Positions 16,431 to 26,284 are shown, counted from the stretch's first letter. The stretch is 64,000 bases of DNA from Chryseobacterium oranimense (GCF_025244725.1 NZ_CP104203.1:1240001-1304000); one strand, 5' to 3'. The notes: generated by a model not told the origin, from the sequence alone. Translations and numbers: made by a program.

Positions 16431-18089
16431 ATGGAAGAAGAATTCCAGCCCGATGCTATTATCGTGGGAGCAGGATTAGCAGGACTTACCGCTGCTATGG
16501 AAATTACCAACGCAGGAAAAAAAGTACTTCTCCTTGATCAGGAAACGGAAAAGAATATAGGAGGCCAGGCATTCTGGTCATTTGGAGGTTTGTTTCTGAT
16601 TAATTCACCCCAGCAACGCAAAATGGGAATTAAGGATTCTTATGAGCTCGCCCTCCAGGACTGGAAAGGCACAGCAGGTTTTGACCGTAAAGAAGATTAC
16701 TGGCCTAGGAAATGGGCAGAAGCCTATTTGAAATTCGCAGCCTATGAAAAATATGCCTATGTTTCTAAGCTGGGAATCAGGTTTATGTTTATGGTTGGAT
16801 GGGCGGAACGCGGTGACGGGTCAGCAACAGGCCATGGAAACTCCGTACCACGCTTCCATGTAAGCTGGGGTACCGGAACCGGAGTGGTAAAGCCATTTGT
16901 AGATAAGGCCTACAAAGCAAAAGAGAAGGGACTTCTACAGATGAAATTCAGGCACAGGGTAACTGAATTGATTATAGAAAATGGCAAAATCAAAGGTCTC
17001 AGAGGTGATATCCTTGAGAATGACGATAAAGAAAGAGGTGCTGAAACCAACAGGAACGTTACTGCACAGTTTGAATACCATGCTTCACACATCATCATTG
17101 CATCTGGAGGCATCGGAGCCAACCATGAGCTGGTCAGAAAAAACTGGCCGGAAAGATTGGGAAAAGCTCCGGAAAATATGGTTTGCGGTGTACCTGCCTA
17201 TGTGGATGGAAAAATGATCGGTATTGCTGAAAATTCAGGAGCCCATATCATCAATCCGGACAGGATGTGGCACTACACGGAAGGAATCCAGAACTGGAAC
17301 CCGATATGGCCGAAACACGGTATCAGAATACTGCCCGGTCCTTCTTCTTTATGGTTTGATGCGAAGGGAAACCGTCTTCCCGCGCCTTTCCTGCCGGGAT
17401 TTGATACTTTGGGAACCCTGAAGCATATCCAGGATACAGGATTTTCTTACTCCTGGTTTATTCTGACCCAGAAAATCATTAAAAAAGAATTCGCCCTTTC
17501 CGGATCAGAGCAGAATCCGGATATTACCAATAAGGATTATGCCCTTTTTCTGAGAAGGATTTTTGGTAAAAAAGCACCGGGACCTGTGGAAGCTTTTAAA
17601 GAACATGGAAAAGATTTTATTGTTTCGGATGATCTGAAAGACCTGGTGGAAAGAATGAATGAACTCTCCGGTGCCCGCCATTTGAGCTACGATAAAATAA
17701 AGGAACAGATAGAAGCCAGGGACCGTGAACTGGACCATAAGTATTCAAAAGATACACAGGTGAATTATATCAGGAATACAAGGAATTATCTGGGGGATAA
17801 ATTAGGACGTGTTGCGGCTCCTCATAAAATATTAGATCCTAAAAACGGACCTTTAATCGCTGTACGGCTTCATATCCTTACCCGGAAGACATTGGGAGGT
17901 ATTAAAACCAATCTTAACGGGCAGGTGCTGAGAGATGACGACACTGTAATTGACGGGCTGTATGCAGCAGGAGAAGCGGCAGGCTTCGGAGGTGGTGGAA
18001 TGCATGGCTACCGTGCGCTGGAAGGAACCTTTCTGGGAGGATGCATTTTTTCCGGAATGAAAGCAGGAAAATATATTGCAGGACTTTAA
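16431..18089 (+). CDS. FAD-dependent dehydrogenase (KstD/fumarate-reductase flavoprotein type)
   Basis: The 552-residue protein opens with a Rossmann FAD motif (AIIVGAGLAGLTAAMEI, about residues 9-25) and the flavoprotein motif GGQAFWSFGGL. It ends with GLYAAGEAAGFGGGGMHGYRALEGTFLGGCIFSG, split here as GLYAAGEAAGF, GGGGMHGYRA and LEGTFLGGCIFSG, the C-terminal FAD-binding part of the FAD_binding_2 family. Members include ketosteroid dehydrogenases and predicted oxidoreductases; the substrate is unknown. There is no signal peptide. A short-chain dehydrogenase follows after 72 nt on the same strand, so they may act in one catabolic step series. Confidence 0.85.
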   Translation: MEEEFQPDAIIVGAGLAGLTAAMEITNAGKKVLLLDQETEKNIGGQAFWSFGGLFLINSPQQRKMGIKDSYELALQDWKGTAGFDRKEDYWPRKWAEAYLKFAAYEKYAYVSKLGIRFMFMVGWAERGDGSATGHGNSVPRFHVSWGTGTGVVKPFVDKAYKAKEKGLLQMKFRHRVTELIIENGKIKGLRGDILENDDKERGAETNRNVTAQFEYHASHIIIASGGIGANHELVRKNWPERLGKAPENMVCGVPAYVDGKMIGIAENSGAHIINPDRMWHYTEGIQNWNPIWPKHGIRILPGPSSLWFDAKGNRLPAPFLPGFDTLGTLKHIQDTGFSYSWFILTQKIIKKEFALSGSEQNPDITNKDYALFLRRIFGKKAPGPVEAFKEHGKDFIVSDDLKDLVERMNELSGARHLSYDKIKEQIEARDRELDHKYSKDTQVNYIRNTRNYLGDKLGRVAAPHKILDPKNGPLIAVRLHILTRKTLGGIKTNLNGQVLRDDDTVIDGLYAAGEAAGFGGGGMHGYRALEGTFLGGCIFSGMKAGKYIAGL

Positions 18090-18161
18090 ACGTCAATAAT
18101 AGACTCATAAAAACTAAAAAATGAATTCTGACAATTAAAAACAAACACTAAAAAAACAAGA

Positions 18162-18965
18162 ATGAAAAATTATTTCGATAATAAAGTAGTTTGGATTACA
18201 GGAGCTTCCTCAGGAATCGGAGAAGCTTTGGTTACCGAACTGGCGATAAAAAGCAGTGCAAAAATCATTCTTTCATCAAGAAATAAAGATCAGCTGGATG
18301 CTGTTGCCCGAAAAGCAGGACTCGAAGCGAGCCGTTTCACTGTACTGCCTCTGGATCTGGAGGATTACAAAAAGATGCCGGATATTGTTACAGAAGCTGT
18401 AGACAGATTTGGGAAAATAGATATTCTGATCAATAATGCCGGACTTTCCCAACGTTCCTTGGCTATGGAAACCGATATAGAAGTGGATAAACGCTTAATG
18501 GATATTGATTTTATAGGAACAGTGGCCCTTACCAAATCTGTTCTTCCCTACATGATCAGAAGCGGTGGCGGGCATATTGCCGTAGTTTCCAGCCTGATGG
18601 GGATTTTCGGGGCACCTATGAGAAGCAGTTATGCTGCTGCAAAACATGCACTCCACGGGTTTTTCGACAGCCTGCGTGCAGAATTGTATACAAAGAATAT
18701 TACAGTGACCATTATTTGTCCCGGATTTGTACAAACCAATATTTCCATTAATGCAGTCACGGGTAATGGTTCATTGCAGGGAACTATGGATGATGCCACT
18801 AAGAAAGGTATGCCTGCTGATGCTTTCGCCCGGAAAATGCTTTCAGCCATAGAAAAAAAGAAAAATCAGGCTTCTATAGGTGGACAGGAAGTGATGGGAG
18901 CTTATCTTAAGAGATTCTTTCCCAACCTTTTGACTAAGATTGTACGTAAAGCAAAAGTAGTTTAG
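18162..18965 (+). CDS. short-chain dehydrogenase/reductase (DHRS7-like)
   Basis: A 267-residue classical SDR: TGASSGIG (13-20) binds the cofactor, NNAG is at 91-94, catalytic S144 lies in VVSSLMG, and Y157/K161 form YxxxK. The C-terminus is basic (KRFFPNLLTKIVRKAKVV), resembling DHRS7-type proteins that touch membranes. Substrate unknown. It follows the FAD dehydrogenase gene and ends at a terminator shared with the convergent aldo-keto reductase. Confidence 0.88.
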   Translation: MKNYFDNKVVWITGASSGIGEALVTELAIKSSAKIILSSRNKDQLDAVARKAGLEASRFTVLPLDLEDYKKMPDIVTEAVDRFGKIDILINNAGLSQRSLAMETDIEVDKRLMDIDFIGTVALTKSVLPYMIRSGGGHIAVVSSLMGIFGAPMRSSYAAAKHALHGFFDSLRAELYTKNITVTIICPGFVQTNISINAVTGNGSLQGTMDDATKKGMPADAFARKMLSAIEKKKNQASIGGQEVMGAYLKRFFPNLLTKIVRKAKVV

Positions 18966-18975
18966 TAAAAAATAC

Positions 18976-19000
18976 AAAACCTCCCGTAATGAGAGGTTTT
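18976..19000. terminator. bidirectional terminator
   Basis: AAAACCTC and GAGGTTTT form an 8-bp stem around a 9-nt loop, between the convergent stops at 18965 and 19025. A similar CCTC/GAGG hairpin ends the next gene pair at 21288. Confidence 0.82.
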
Positions 19001-19024
19001 ATATATTGAAAAAATCTTTAAATT

Positions 19025-20017
19025 TTATGAGCCGGGAATTTGTGCCTTTTCATAAATCAGTCCTTCAGATTTCAATTCATTCCAGAAATCTGCGGGAATC
19101 TCAGCATTAAGCCCTCCCAGATTATCTTTAACCTGTTCCGGTTTGCTGGCTCCGGGAATTATAGATGCAAACTCATCTGATGCCAATACAAAATGCAGGG
19201 CAGCATGTACAATATCTGTATTATATTTTCTGGCAATATCTTTTATGGCAGCTCTCTTTTCAGCCATTCCTTTTGGAATTACATCTTTATAGTTGTACCG
19301 TTCTCTTCCTGCAATATACCCTGAATTGTAACCTGCACCGGAAACCAGCTTTACTCCGGCTTTTTTAACGGCGGGTAGAAGCCTGTCCACCGCATCTTCA
19401 TGCTCCAGAATCGAATATTGGGTTGCAGAAAGGCAGATATCCGGGTCTGCGGAATCTATACAGTCGAGAATAGGTTCAATTTTATTTACACCCATTCCCC
19501 ATGCTTTGATGACACCCTGGTCACGCAATTCGGAAAGAACTTTGAATGCTCCTTTTCTTGCCTGTTCCAGAAAATAAGGATACCGGTCTCCTACCTGGTC
19601 TTCGGAAAGATCATGAACATAGACAATGTCGATATGGCTTAACCCTGTTCGTTCTAAACTGCTTTCAATAGATTTTTTGATGGCGTCTGCAGTATAATCG
19701 TGTTTAAAGTCATAGTTTAATGGTTTCTTCCACATGGTAGGGGGAACCTCTGATTCCGGAACTTCATGAAACAGTCTTCCTACCTTAGTGGAAAATACAA
19801 AATCATTTTTGTCCTTATCCTTTAGAAAATGTCCGAATCTTCTTTCGCTTTTGGTGAGGCCATACCACGGTGAGGTATCATAATAACGAATTCCAAGATC
19901 CCAGGCGGTTTGAAGTATTTGATAAGATTCTTCGTCACTTATATTTTCGAAGGCGGTTCCTATAGCTACTCCACCAATTCCTAACTTGTGTTTTTCTGTT
20001 AAAATGTCTGTTTTCAT
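19025..20017 (-). CDS. aldo/keto reductase (aldose/pyridoxal dehydrogenase type)
   Basis: A 330-residue TIM-barrel oxidoreductase with the AKR tetrad D47, Y52 (YYDTSPWYG), K78 (STKVGR) and H135 (VYVHDL). The C-terminal SIIPGASKPEQVKDNLGG is the NADP-binding loop. Overall it resembles L-fucose/D-threo-aldose 1-dehydrogenases and pyridoxal dehydrogenases (AKR subfamily with GIGGVAIG near the start). The ATG at 20017 is preferred, as the earlier in-frame ATG adds 14 residues of leader. It is divergent from an SDR gene with about 257 nt between. Confidence 0.86.
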   Translation of the reverse strand: MKTDILTEKHKLGIGGVAIGTAFENISDEESYQILQTAWDLGIRYYDTSPWYGLTKSERRFGHFLKDKDKNDFVFSTKVGRLFHEVPESEVPPTMWKKPLNYDFKHDYTADAIKKSIESSLERTGLSHIDIVYVHDLSEDQVGDRYPYFLEQARKGAFKVLSELRDQGVIKAWGMGVNKIEPILDCIDSADPDICLSATQYSILEHEDAVDRLLPAVKKAGVKLVSGAGYNSGYIAGRERYNYKDVIPKGMAEKRAAIKDIARKYNTDIVHAALHFVLASDEFASIIPGASKPEQVKDNLGGLNAEIPADFWNELKSEGLIYEKAQIPGS

Positions 20018-20274
20018 ATTGAGAATATTTAAGTGTTGGTTATAAGCAGATACAAACATCGTGCAGACTACCCCTTAAAAAACTGTGAAACTCTTTTATA
20101 TTATGTTAAATGTTTGCTATAGGGTTCATTTGGTCTTGTTATTGAATGAAAAGTAATGAATTGATTAAACATATCGATGAATAAGACTAACCGGATTTAA
20201 TAACCTTGAATCTCTTTTAATATCATTTCGAAAGGAATGGAATCATGCATCTTACCACATTTAAAAATATTAAT

Positions 20275-21267
20275 ATGAAAAATTCTAAAAAACCTTATTT
20301 CTTTGGAAAGACGGTGGTCATCACCGGAGCATCCAGTGGTATTGGAAAAGCTTCAGCAGAAGCTTTTGCTAAAGAAGGGGCAGATCTTGTGCTGGTTGCA
20401 CGGGGAGAAGAAGCATTGAATGAAACGGCAGAAATATGCAGAAAGTCAGGGGTTGAAGTAATGGCAGTACCTACCGATATGTCTGTTCCTGAAGATGTGT
20501 ACCGTCTCGCAGAAGAAGCTGCTAGAATTAATGGCAGGATTGATTGCTGGGTAAATAACGCAGGAGTGCTGGCTTTCGGAAAATTCGAAGAGATTCCTCT
20601 TGAAGTGACAGACCAGATTATAAAAACAAACCTTTTAGGATATTTACATGCTGCCCATGCAGTATTGCCGGTATTTAAAAGGCAGAAAAAAGGAATCTTG
20701 ATCAATAATATTTCAATCGGCGGATGGATGCCTGCTCCGTACGGAACAGCCTATACCGCTTCAAAATTTGGAATCCGGGGTATGGTGGAAACATTGCAGG
20801 GAGAAGTATCGGATTTTCCTGATATCCATATCTGTGCTATGTATCCGGGTTTTCAGAAATCTTCAGGGATAGAACATGCTGCCAATTATTCAGGAATCAA
20901 ACTCAGCACTCCTCCTCCATCGTTTGATCCGCGTGAACTTGCTGCCTCTATGGTAAAAACAGCAAAGAATCCTGAACAGGCTGTTTATCCTGATTGGTCA
21001 TCGGTTGTTTTTAAAAATCTTTACGAAATATTTCCCGGTGCTATCCGCTCTATTTCATCGGCTGCATTGAGAATGCTGATGAAAAAGGCGGACAACGAAG
21101 AAAATACTTCAGGAAACATACTTGGCCCCTCAGAGGGTAATATGAAAATTAATGGCAAAACATTACTGCCTGCTCCTTCCAAAGCACTCAAGATGGCCGG
21201 AGCCGGAGCGCTGGGCATACTGGCGGTTGGACTCCTGTCTTTCTCTTTGTTAAAAGCAAGGAAATAA
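20275..21267 (+). CDS. short-chain dehydrogenase with C-terminal membrane anchor
   Basis: A 330-residue SDR with TGASSGIG (17-24), NNAG (94-97), S147, and Y160/K164 (YTASK). After the catalytic domain (about 1-260) comes a linker and a hydrophobic helix at about 305-325 (MAGAGALGILAVGLLSFSLL) ending in KARK, so the enzyme is probably tail-anchored in the inner membrane. The start at 20275 is likely; an ATG at 20245 has AAAGGA about 12 nt upstream and cannot be excluded. Substrate unknown. Confidence 0.83.
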   Translation: MKNSKKPYFFGKTVVITGASSGIGKASAEAFAKEGADLVLVARGEEALNETAEICRKSGVEVMAVPTDMSVPEDVYRLAEEAARINGRIDCWVNNAGVLAFGKFEEIPLEVTDQIIKTNLLGYLHAAHAVLPVFKRQKKGILINNISIGGWMPAPYGTAYTASKFGIRGMVETLQGEVSDFPDIHICAMYPGFQKSSGIEHAANYSGIKLSTPPPSFDPRELAASMVKTAKNPEQAVYPDWSSVVFKNLYEIFPGAIRSISSAALRMLMKKADNEENTSGNILGPSEGNMKINGKTLLPAPSKALKMAGAGALGILAVGLLSFSLLKARK

Positions 21268-21287
21268 TATTTTATAAGACCTTAATA

Positions 21288-21317
21288 AAAATAACCTCCC
21301 GGATGAGAGGTTATTTT
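21288..21317. terminator. bidirectional terminator
   Basis: AAATAACCTC pairs with GAGGTTATTT around a short loop, and T-rich tails occur on both strands. It lies between the convergent stops at 21267 and 21324. Confidence 0.85.
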
Positions 21318-21323
21318 TGATTT

Positions 21324-21644
21324 CTAAATGAATTTCTTTTTCCATTTTGCTATGGTATTCCTGCTCAGTTTAAAATGCCGGGCGAGCTGAGCATTACTGT
21401 ACCCATGCTCCTTCTGATAATCCAGTATTTCAAGAATAGTCTCCCGGTCGAAACAACGGTGCCTTTGATTAAAGGTAACGGCATTTTTATCTTCTCCGTC
21501 CGTAAGAATAGTACTGCATTTGATCACGTCAAGTATGGATAAATCCTTTTGGGAAAGTATAGTTCTGAATGTTTCTTTTTTTTCAGGATGCCTCTCGTTG
21601 ATAAGATCTGTGTAGATTCTTTTGTAATCAGGGATATTTTTCAT
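21324..21644 (-). CDS. small helix-turn-helix protein, second of a pair
   Basis: A 106-residue protein whose C-terminal half is a Psq/IS-type helix-turn-helix (YSNAQLARHFKLSRNTIAKW, about 82-101). The N-terminal half is a short helical domain (DYKRIYTDLINERHPEKKETF). Such proteins are often annotated as transposases, but no catalytic DDE domain, partner orfB or inverted ends are present, so I read it as a stand-alone DNA-binding protein. It starts 6 nt after the stop of the related gene at 21651-22085, so the two form an operon. The role is unknown; a regulatory pair peculiar to this genus is my guess. Confidence 0.65.
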   Translation of the reverse strand: MKNIPDYKRIYTDLINERHPEKKETFRTILSQKDLSILDVIKCSTILTDGEDKNAVTFNQRHRCFDRETILEILDYQKEHGYSNAQLARHFKLSRNTIAKWKKKFI

Positions 21645-21650
21645 TATATT

Positions 21651-22085
21651 CTATTCTTGTATCATATTGTATTTATGCAGCCATTTGTAGAGGGTGCTTT
21701 TGGGAATTTTATATTCAGAAATGACACTTGATTTTGTCATTTCGCCTTTTCTGATCTTGTCCAGAACAAATTCTATGATTTCTTTAGTATAAAGATTTTT
21801 GCGAAAAGCCGGCAATGAATCAGGTATACTTTTCTTTTGAATATAGTTCATGGAAGACTGCGGGGAGTACAAGATCTGGTGTTGCGAATAGAGCCTGAAG
21901 AAATCATACTGCAGAAGCTTGCTCCAGCGTAATAGCATTTCTGTGTCGGAAGAAGGAGAATTATACATTTTTAGAACATCTTCTTCTTTGCAGTTTAGAA
22001 ATTTACATATCCGGGACATTTCTATACCGCTTTTAGCCACTTTTTCTTTTATCATCGAACCAATATTCAGGTTTTTTAGATCCAT
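21651..22085 (-). CDS. small protein with XRE-like and transposase-like HTH, first of a pair
   Basis: A 144-residue protein with two DNA-binding-like parts. The N-terminal helices (GSMIKEKVAKSGIEMSRICK, about 9-28) resemble an XRE-type HTH, and the C-terminal MTKSSVISEYKIPKSTLYKW (about 116-135) is a transposase-type HTH. There is no catalytic domain. It is co-transcribed with the following 106-residue HTH protein. The long upstream region (22086-22639) probably holds its promoter. Function unknown. Confidence 0.65.
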   Translation of the reverse strand: MDLKNLNIGSMIKEKVAKSGIEMSRICKFLNCKEEDVLKMYNSPSSDTEMLLRWSKLLQYDFFRLYSQHQILYSPQSSMNYIQKKSIPDSLPAFRKNLYTKEIIEFVLDKIRKGEMTKSSVISEYKIPKSTLYKWLHKYNMIQE

Positions 22086-22639
22086 ATATTTCTGTTTGTG
22101 TTTTTATAGTTAAAGGAATAAATAAAGGAAAAGCAATAGGATCAAACTTCCAATTGAGGAGAATCAGAAATGTTGACAGGATTATTGCTTTTCTTACTTG
22201 TGTTTTAGAATTTTAAGCCTGATTCTGTTCAATCATGATAGAGTTCCGGTACAAGATTAAAGATTTATTGTAGATTATAATAAGGAATCATGTCGTAAAT
22301 TCCGAATACTTTACTATGATTTTATAGTTTTTTGATAAGTTTATTTGTATTATTTTTTGGTTATGGATGAACATTTCTGCTCTTTAAGAAATCTAACATT
22401 AAACCTTTAACCCAGCATAGGAAAGGCTCTGTTAAAATGATTTCTGAAAAAATGACAGGTATTTTGGAGCATTTTATTAAACCGGAAACTGAGAAGAATT
22501 AAAAGCCAATAACTAAATTTAAATGATTGGAATTCAGTTGATTTAAAAAATTAATTAATCATATTAATTCTGAAAAACTAACACTATTAATAAGCTATTT
22601 TTATTAATATTGTACTTAATTTGCGCTTTCAAAACACAC
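22086..22639. other. 554-nt intergenic region, no confident gene
   Basis: The region separates the divergent HTH pair and the TPR-AraC gene. It is AT-rich. One 21-codon open frame at 22437-22502 (MISEKMTGILEHFIKPETEKN) is preceded by GGAAAGG but is too short to call. TAATTTG near 22616 is one base short of a -7 element for the downstream gene. No long repeat or strong hairpin was seen. Confidence 0.5.
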
Positions 22640-24268
22640 ATGATGAAAACTACTGCTTTATTTCTTTTCTACCTGATTTCCGGACTTTATCAGGCCCAGC
22701 TCAATTCTGAATTTACAACGAATGCACAAGTTGACTTAGGGATTAACCGTGCTGATGAACTGTTTGCTACAGATCCTGCCAAATCCATACAGCTGGCTAA
22801 TGAGATTTATAATGCATCAAAAAAGCAAGGCTATAAAAAAGGTTTACTCGGAAGCAGCTCTATATTGATGGCGAGATATTATGATGCAGGTAATCACAAA
22901 AAAGTAATTGATCTGAGCTCGGAAGCTGAAAAACTGGCCCTTGACCTAAAAGATAATGCAAAATTAGCCAATGTCTACAGACTTAGAGCATCATCCTATA
23001 CCGAACTTGGTTTTAATGATGAAAGCATCAGGGAGTATAAAAAAGCACTGACGGTTATTGAAAAGGTATCTTCCAACGACAAAAAGAATTATTTAAAATC
23101 TTTAACCTATAACGGAATCTGCGGATATTTTGCCCATATAAATGCACCGCTCGATTCTGTAATAGCCTATCAGAAAAAGACTTTTGAAAGTGCTAATTCT
23201 ATAAGTGACAATAAGGATTTTATTTCCAGAAAATATGATATTCTGGCCCTGTCTTATATCAATTTGGGGATGACAAGCGTTGCGTCTCATCATATAAAAG
23301 ATGCTGAAAACTATTTCTTCAAAGCTCTGGAAATTTCCCAAAATCCGGATTATGGAGTACCCAAACGAATCAATATTACCATTCTTAGCGAATATGCCTG
23401 GCTCTATTATGACCAGAAAAAATATGCGCAGGCCATAGAATATGCTCAAAAAGCCGAACAATCTGAGAAAGGACTCAGCATTCCTTACATACGGAGGGAT
23501 CTTTATGAAGTAAGTTTCAAATCTTATGTGGAATTGGGAGAAAAAGAAGCCTCTAAAAAATACATGAACCTTTATACGAAGCTGAATGACAGCCTTGTGA
23601 ATGAAGAAAAGAAAACCATTAATTCACCGGTAAAACAAATTTTGGATAAACAGGGAGAAGCCTACACCTGGAATATTCGGAAAATCATTATGTTTTCTGG
23701 CGGATGTATCGCTGTTCTGCTGGCTGGCGGCTTATTTTTATGGAACAGAAACAAGAAAAATCTGCATAAAAAATATGATATTGTGATTAAAAATCTGAAA
23801 GCAGCCCATCAGCTTCCGGCGGAAACCATAACAAAACCTGAAGTTTCTTCTGAGAAAAGCATCAACATTACAGATGAAACGGTAAAAACAATTCTTACCA
23901 AGCTGGAAAAATTTGAAAAATCGCAAAAATTCATTAAAAAAGATCTCAGCCTGACTTCCCTTGCCACTGATCTGAATACCAATACGCGGTATCTTTCAGA
24001 AATTATCAAACAATATAAAGGAAACAATTACAATAATTATATCAACGGACTCAGGATCAATTATATCACCAATAAGCTCTATGAAAGTCCTATTTACAGG
24101 GAGTACAAAATCAGTTATCTGGCTGAAGCCTGCGGGTTTTCGTCCCGGGAAGTTTTTGCCGTTATTTTTAAAAAGGAAACCGGAGTAAGTCCCTCCTACT
24201 TTATCAATAATCTTAAAAAAGACAGCCTTGAATCTTCTCCACAGAATTTTATTCAAAATCTGGAATAA
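22640..24268 (+). CDS. membrane-bound TPR regulator with AraC-type DNA-binding domain
   Basis: The 542-residue protein starts with a signal-like segment (MMKTTALFLFYLISGLYQAQ) and an extracytoplasmic stretch of tetratricopeptide-like repeats (about 40-340, for example LANVYRLRASSYTELGFNDE). One transmembrane helix follows (about 351-373), then an AraC HTH in the cytosol (about 430-520, LNTNTRYLSEIIKQYKG and CGFSSREVFAVIFKKETGVSP). This one-component layout is frequent in Chryseobacterium and relatives, where the TPR part presumably senses a periplasmic protein or peptide. The start at 22640 follows a possible -7 element. The target is not evident from neighbours. Confidence 0.82.
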   Translation: MMKTTALFLFYLISGLYQAQLNSEFTTNAQVDLGINRADELFATDPAKSIQLANEIYNASKKQGYKKGLLGSSSILMARYYDAGNHKKVIDLSSEAEKLALDLKDNAKLANVYRLRASSYTELGFNDESIREYKKALTVIEKVSSNDKKNYLKSLTYNGICGYFAHINAPLDSVIAYQKKTFESANSISDNKDFISRKYDILALSYINLGMTSVASHHIKDAENYFFKALEISQNPDYGVPKRINITILSEYAWLYYDQKKYAQAIEYAQKAEQSEKGLSIPYIRRDLYEVSFKSYVELGEKEASKKYMNLYTKLNDSLVNEEKKTINSPVKQILDKQGEAYTWNIRKIIMFSGGCIAVLLAGGLFLWNRNKKNLHKKYDIVIKNLKAAHQLPAETITKPEVSSEKSINITDETVKTILTKLEKFEKSQKFIKKDLSLTSLATDLNTNTRYLSEIIKQYKGNNYNNYINGLRINYITNKLYESPIYREYKISYLAEACGFSSREVFAVIFKKETGVSPSYFINNLKKDSLESSPQNFIQNLE

Positions 24269-24419
24269 AAGTTTTTGAGAATATTTAAAGTAACTTAATT
24301 ACCATTATATCAATTATTTAAATTGCATATCACATCTGTTTTCATGGGTAGAGATCAATTATTTATAAAGATATTTCATAAATTTACGGAACCATTACAG
24401 TTTTAAAAGTGGTTCCCAG

Positions 24420-26267
24420 GTGAAAATTCACAACAAAAAAAAGTATTTAAGCTTTCTAAAATTTAAAAGAGACTTTCAGGAATACGGACTGGAAAAAGCC
24501 CGGAGCTACGAGCTGATCCTTCACTGGCTGAATAACAGGCTCAGCAGGAACCAGTTTCTCGTACTCTCCGGAATTCTTGTAGGCTGTACTGCGGGGCTTG
24601 CCGGAGTGGTCCTGAAAGCCCTTGTACATACCATTCACAATTTTATTACACATAAAGTTCATTTTGAATACCAGATCCTGTTCTATATTGTCTTTCCGTT
24701 TTTGGGAATTGTACTCACCACCTCTATTGTGCTTACTATATTCAAAGGGCAGGACAGGAAAGGAATAGGTGCCATTTTATATGAAATTGCCCAGAACTCG
24801 AGTATTGTAGCTTCTGTAAAAATGTATTCTCAGATTATCCAGAGTGCTGTGACAGTAGGATTGGGAGGTTCTGCAGGATTGGAAAGTCCCATTGCCGTTA
24901 CCGGAGCTGCTATAGGTTCCAATTATGCACAGACCTACAGGCTGAGCTACAAAGAACGGACACTTCTGCTGGCGGCAGGTGCTACGGCAGGGATTGCTTC
25001 GGCTTTTAATGCTCCTATTGCAGGGATTATGTTTGCTTTTGAAATCCTTTTGACAGGTGTGGTTTTTACAGATTTTATACCTTTGGTTGTAGCTGCGGTA
25101 TGCGGAAGCCTTTTATCCAGAATTCTGCTTCAGGAAGATGTGCTTTTCAGGTTTTACACCAGAGATCCTTTTAACTATAAGAATGTTCCCTATTATCTTA
25201 TTTTAGGGATTGTAACGGGATTGTATGCCCGTTATTTTGTGATCATTTCCCAGAAGGTGGAACATTTCATTAAAGAACTTAAGCTTTCAAGGATGCGCAA
25301 AGCAATGTTCGGTGGATTGGTTCTGTCGCTGCTCTGTGTTCTTTTCCCTCCATTATTCGGGGAAGGATATGAAACAGTGAAAGCTTTTACCAATGGAAGT
25401 ACTCATGCGATTATCAGAAACAGTTTTTTCAGGTATTTTGAGATTGGAGACTGGACCATTATTATATTCCTGGTTCTGGTATGTCTTTTAAAGGCTTTTG
25501 CCACGTCTTTTACCATATTCAGCGGGGGTAACGGAGGTAATTTTGCTCCTTCTCTTTTTGCCGGCGGCACAGTTGGGTATTTATTTGCCCTGGTTTGCCA
25601 GCATATTGGGTTTACCGATGTTCCGGTAACCAATCTTGTACTTGTAGGCATGGCCGGTGCAATGAGTGGCGTGCTGTATGCCCCTCTTACAGCGATCTTT
25701 CTGATTGCCGAGTCCAGCTTCGGGTATGATCTTTTTATTCCGCTGATGATTGTATCTATTATCTCCTATCTGATTGCGAAATGGTTCTCCCCGATCTCTC
25801 CCGAGCTTAAATCTTTGGCTGAACAGGGAAAAATACTGACCAAGCAGCATGATACCAACCTGCTTTTTGCTTTAAAAACCGAAGATTTCATAGATAAATA
25901 TTCAGAAACAATCAATGAGCATGCTTCGATTGCCGAATTATTTGAACAGGTGAAAAACGGAAATAAAAATATTTTTGCTGTCACAGATGAAGCTGGAAAA
26001 CTGAAAGGTATCCTGACTTTGGATGATATCCGCCCCTATCTTTTCAATAAAGAAACAGACAACTCAATGACGGTTTCCCAGATTATGAAAACCCCTCCTG
26101 CAATTATTCACCAGGAAAATAAGCCATTGGAAATCCTTCAGATTTTTGATGATACCGAAGTATGGAACCTGCCGGTAACAAGTGAAAATAATGATTTTAT
26201 TGGATTTATATCAAAATCATCTATCCTGATGAGTTACAGACAGCTTCTAAAAGAATACTCCGATTAA
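24420..26267 (+). CDS. ClC-type chloride channel/transporter with CBS pair
   Basis: A 615-residue membrane protein. The ClC motifs are GGSAGLESP, with the gating glutamate that occupies the E148 position of E. coli ClC, and GGNGGNFAPSL (the GxFxP filter). About ten hydrophobic segments fill residues 45-455. Two CBS domains lie at the C-terminus (about 480-545 and 550-610, with FAVTDEAGKLKGILTLDDI). CBS pairs in this family bind adenine nucleotides. The start codon is GTG at 24420, the only candidate that keeps the conserved N-terminal helix. It is monocistronic, followed by a repeat element and a shared terminator. Confidence 0.9.
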   Translation: MKIHNKKKYLSFLKFKRDFQEYGLEKARSYELILHWLNNRLSRNQFLVLSGILVGCTAGLAGVVLKALVHTIHNFITHKVHFEYQILFYIVFPFLGIVLTTSIVLTIFKGQDRKGIGAILYEIAQNSSIVASVKMYSQIIQSAVTVGLGGSAGLESPIAVTGAAIGSNYAQTYRLSYKERTLLLAAGATAGIASAFNAPIAGIMFAFEILLTGVVFTDFIPLVVAAVCGSLLSRILLQEDVLFRFYTRDPFNYKNVPYYLILGIVTGLYARYFVIISQKVEHFIKELKLSRMRKAMFGGLVLSLLCVLFPPLFGEGYETVKAFTNGSTHAIIRNSFFRYFEIGDWTIIIFLVLVCLLKAFATSFTIFSGGNGGNFAPSLFAGGTVGYLFALVCQHIGFTDVPVTNLVLVGMAGAMSGVLYAPLTAIFLIAESSFGYDLFIPLMIVSIISYLIAKWFSPISPELKSLAEQGKILTKQHDTNLLFALKTEDFIDKYSETINEHASIAELFEQVKNGNKNIFAVTDEAGKLKGILTLDDIRPYLFNKETDNSMTVSQIMKTPPAIIHQENKPLEILQIFDDTEVWNLPVTSENNDFIGFISKSSILMSYRQLLKEYSD

Positions 26268-26284
26268 ATTTAAACCACAAATGC

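Noticed and set aside
21324..22085. Insertion sequence of the IS3 type
   Set aside because: Only HTH parts are present; there is no catalytic domain, terminal inverted repeat or target duplication.
22437..22502. 21-codon ORF in the long intergenic region
   Set aside because: Preceded by GGAAAGG but too short to distinguish from chance without conservation data.
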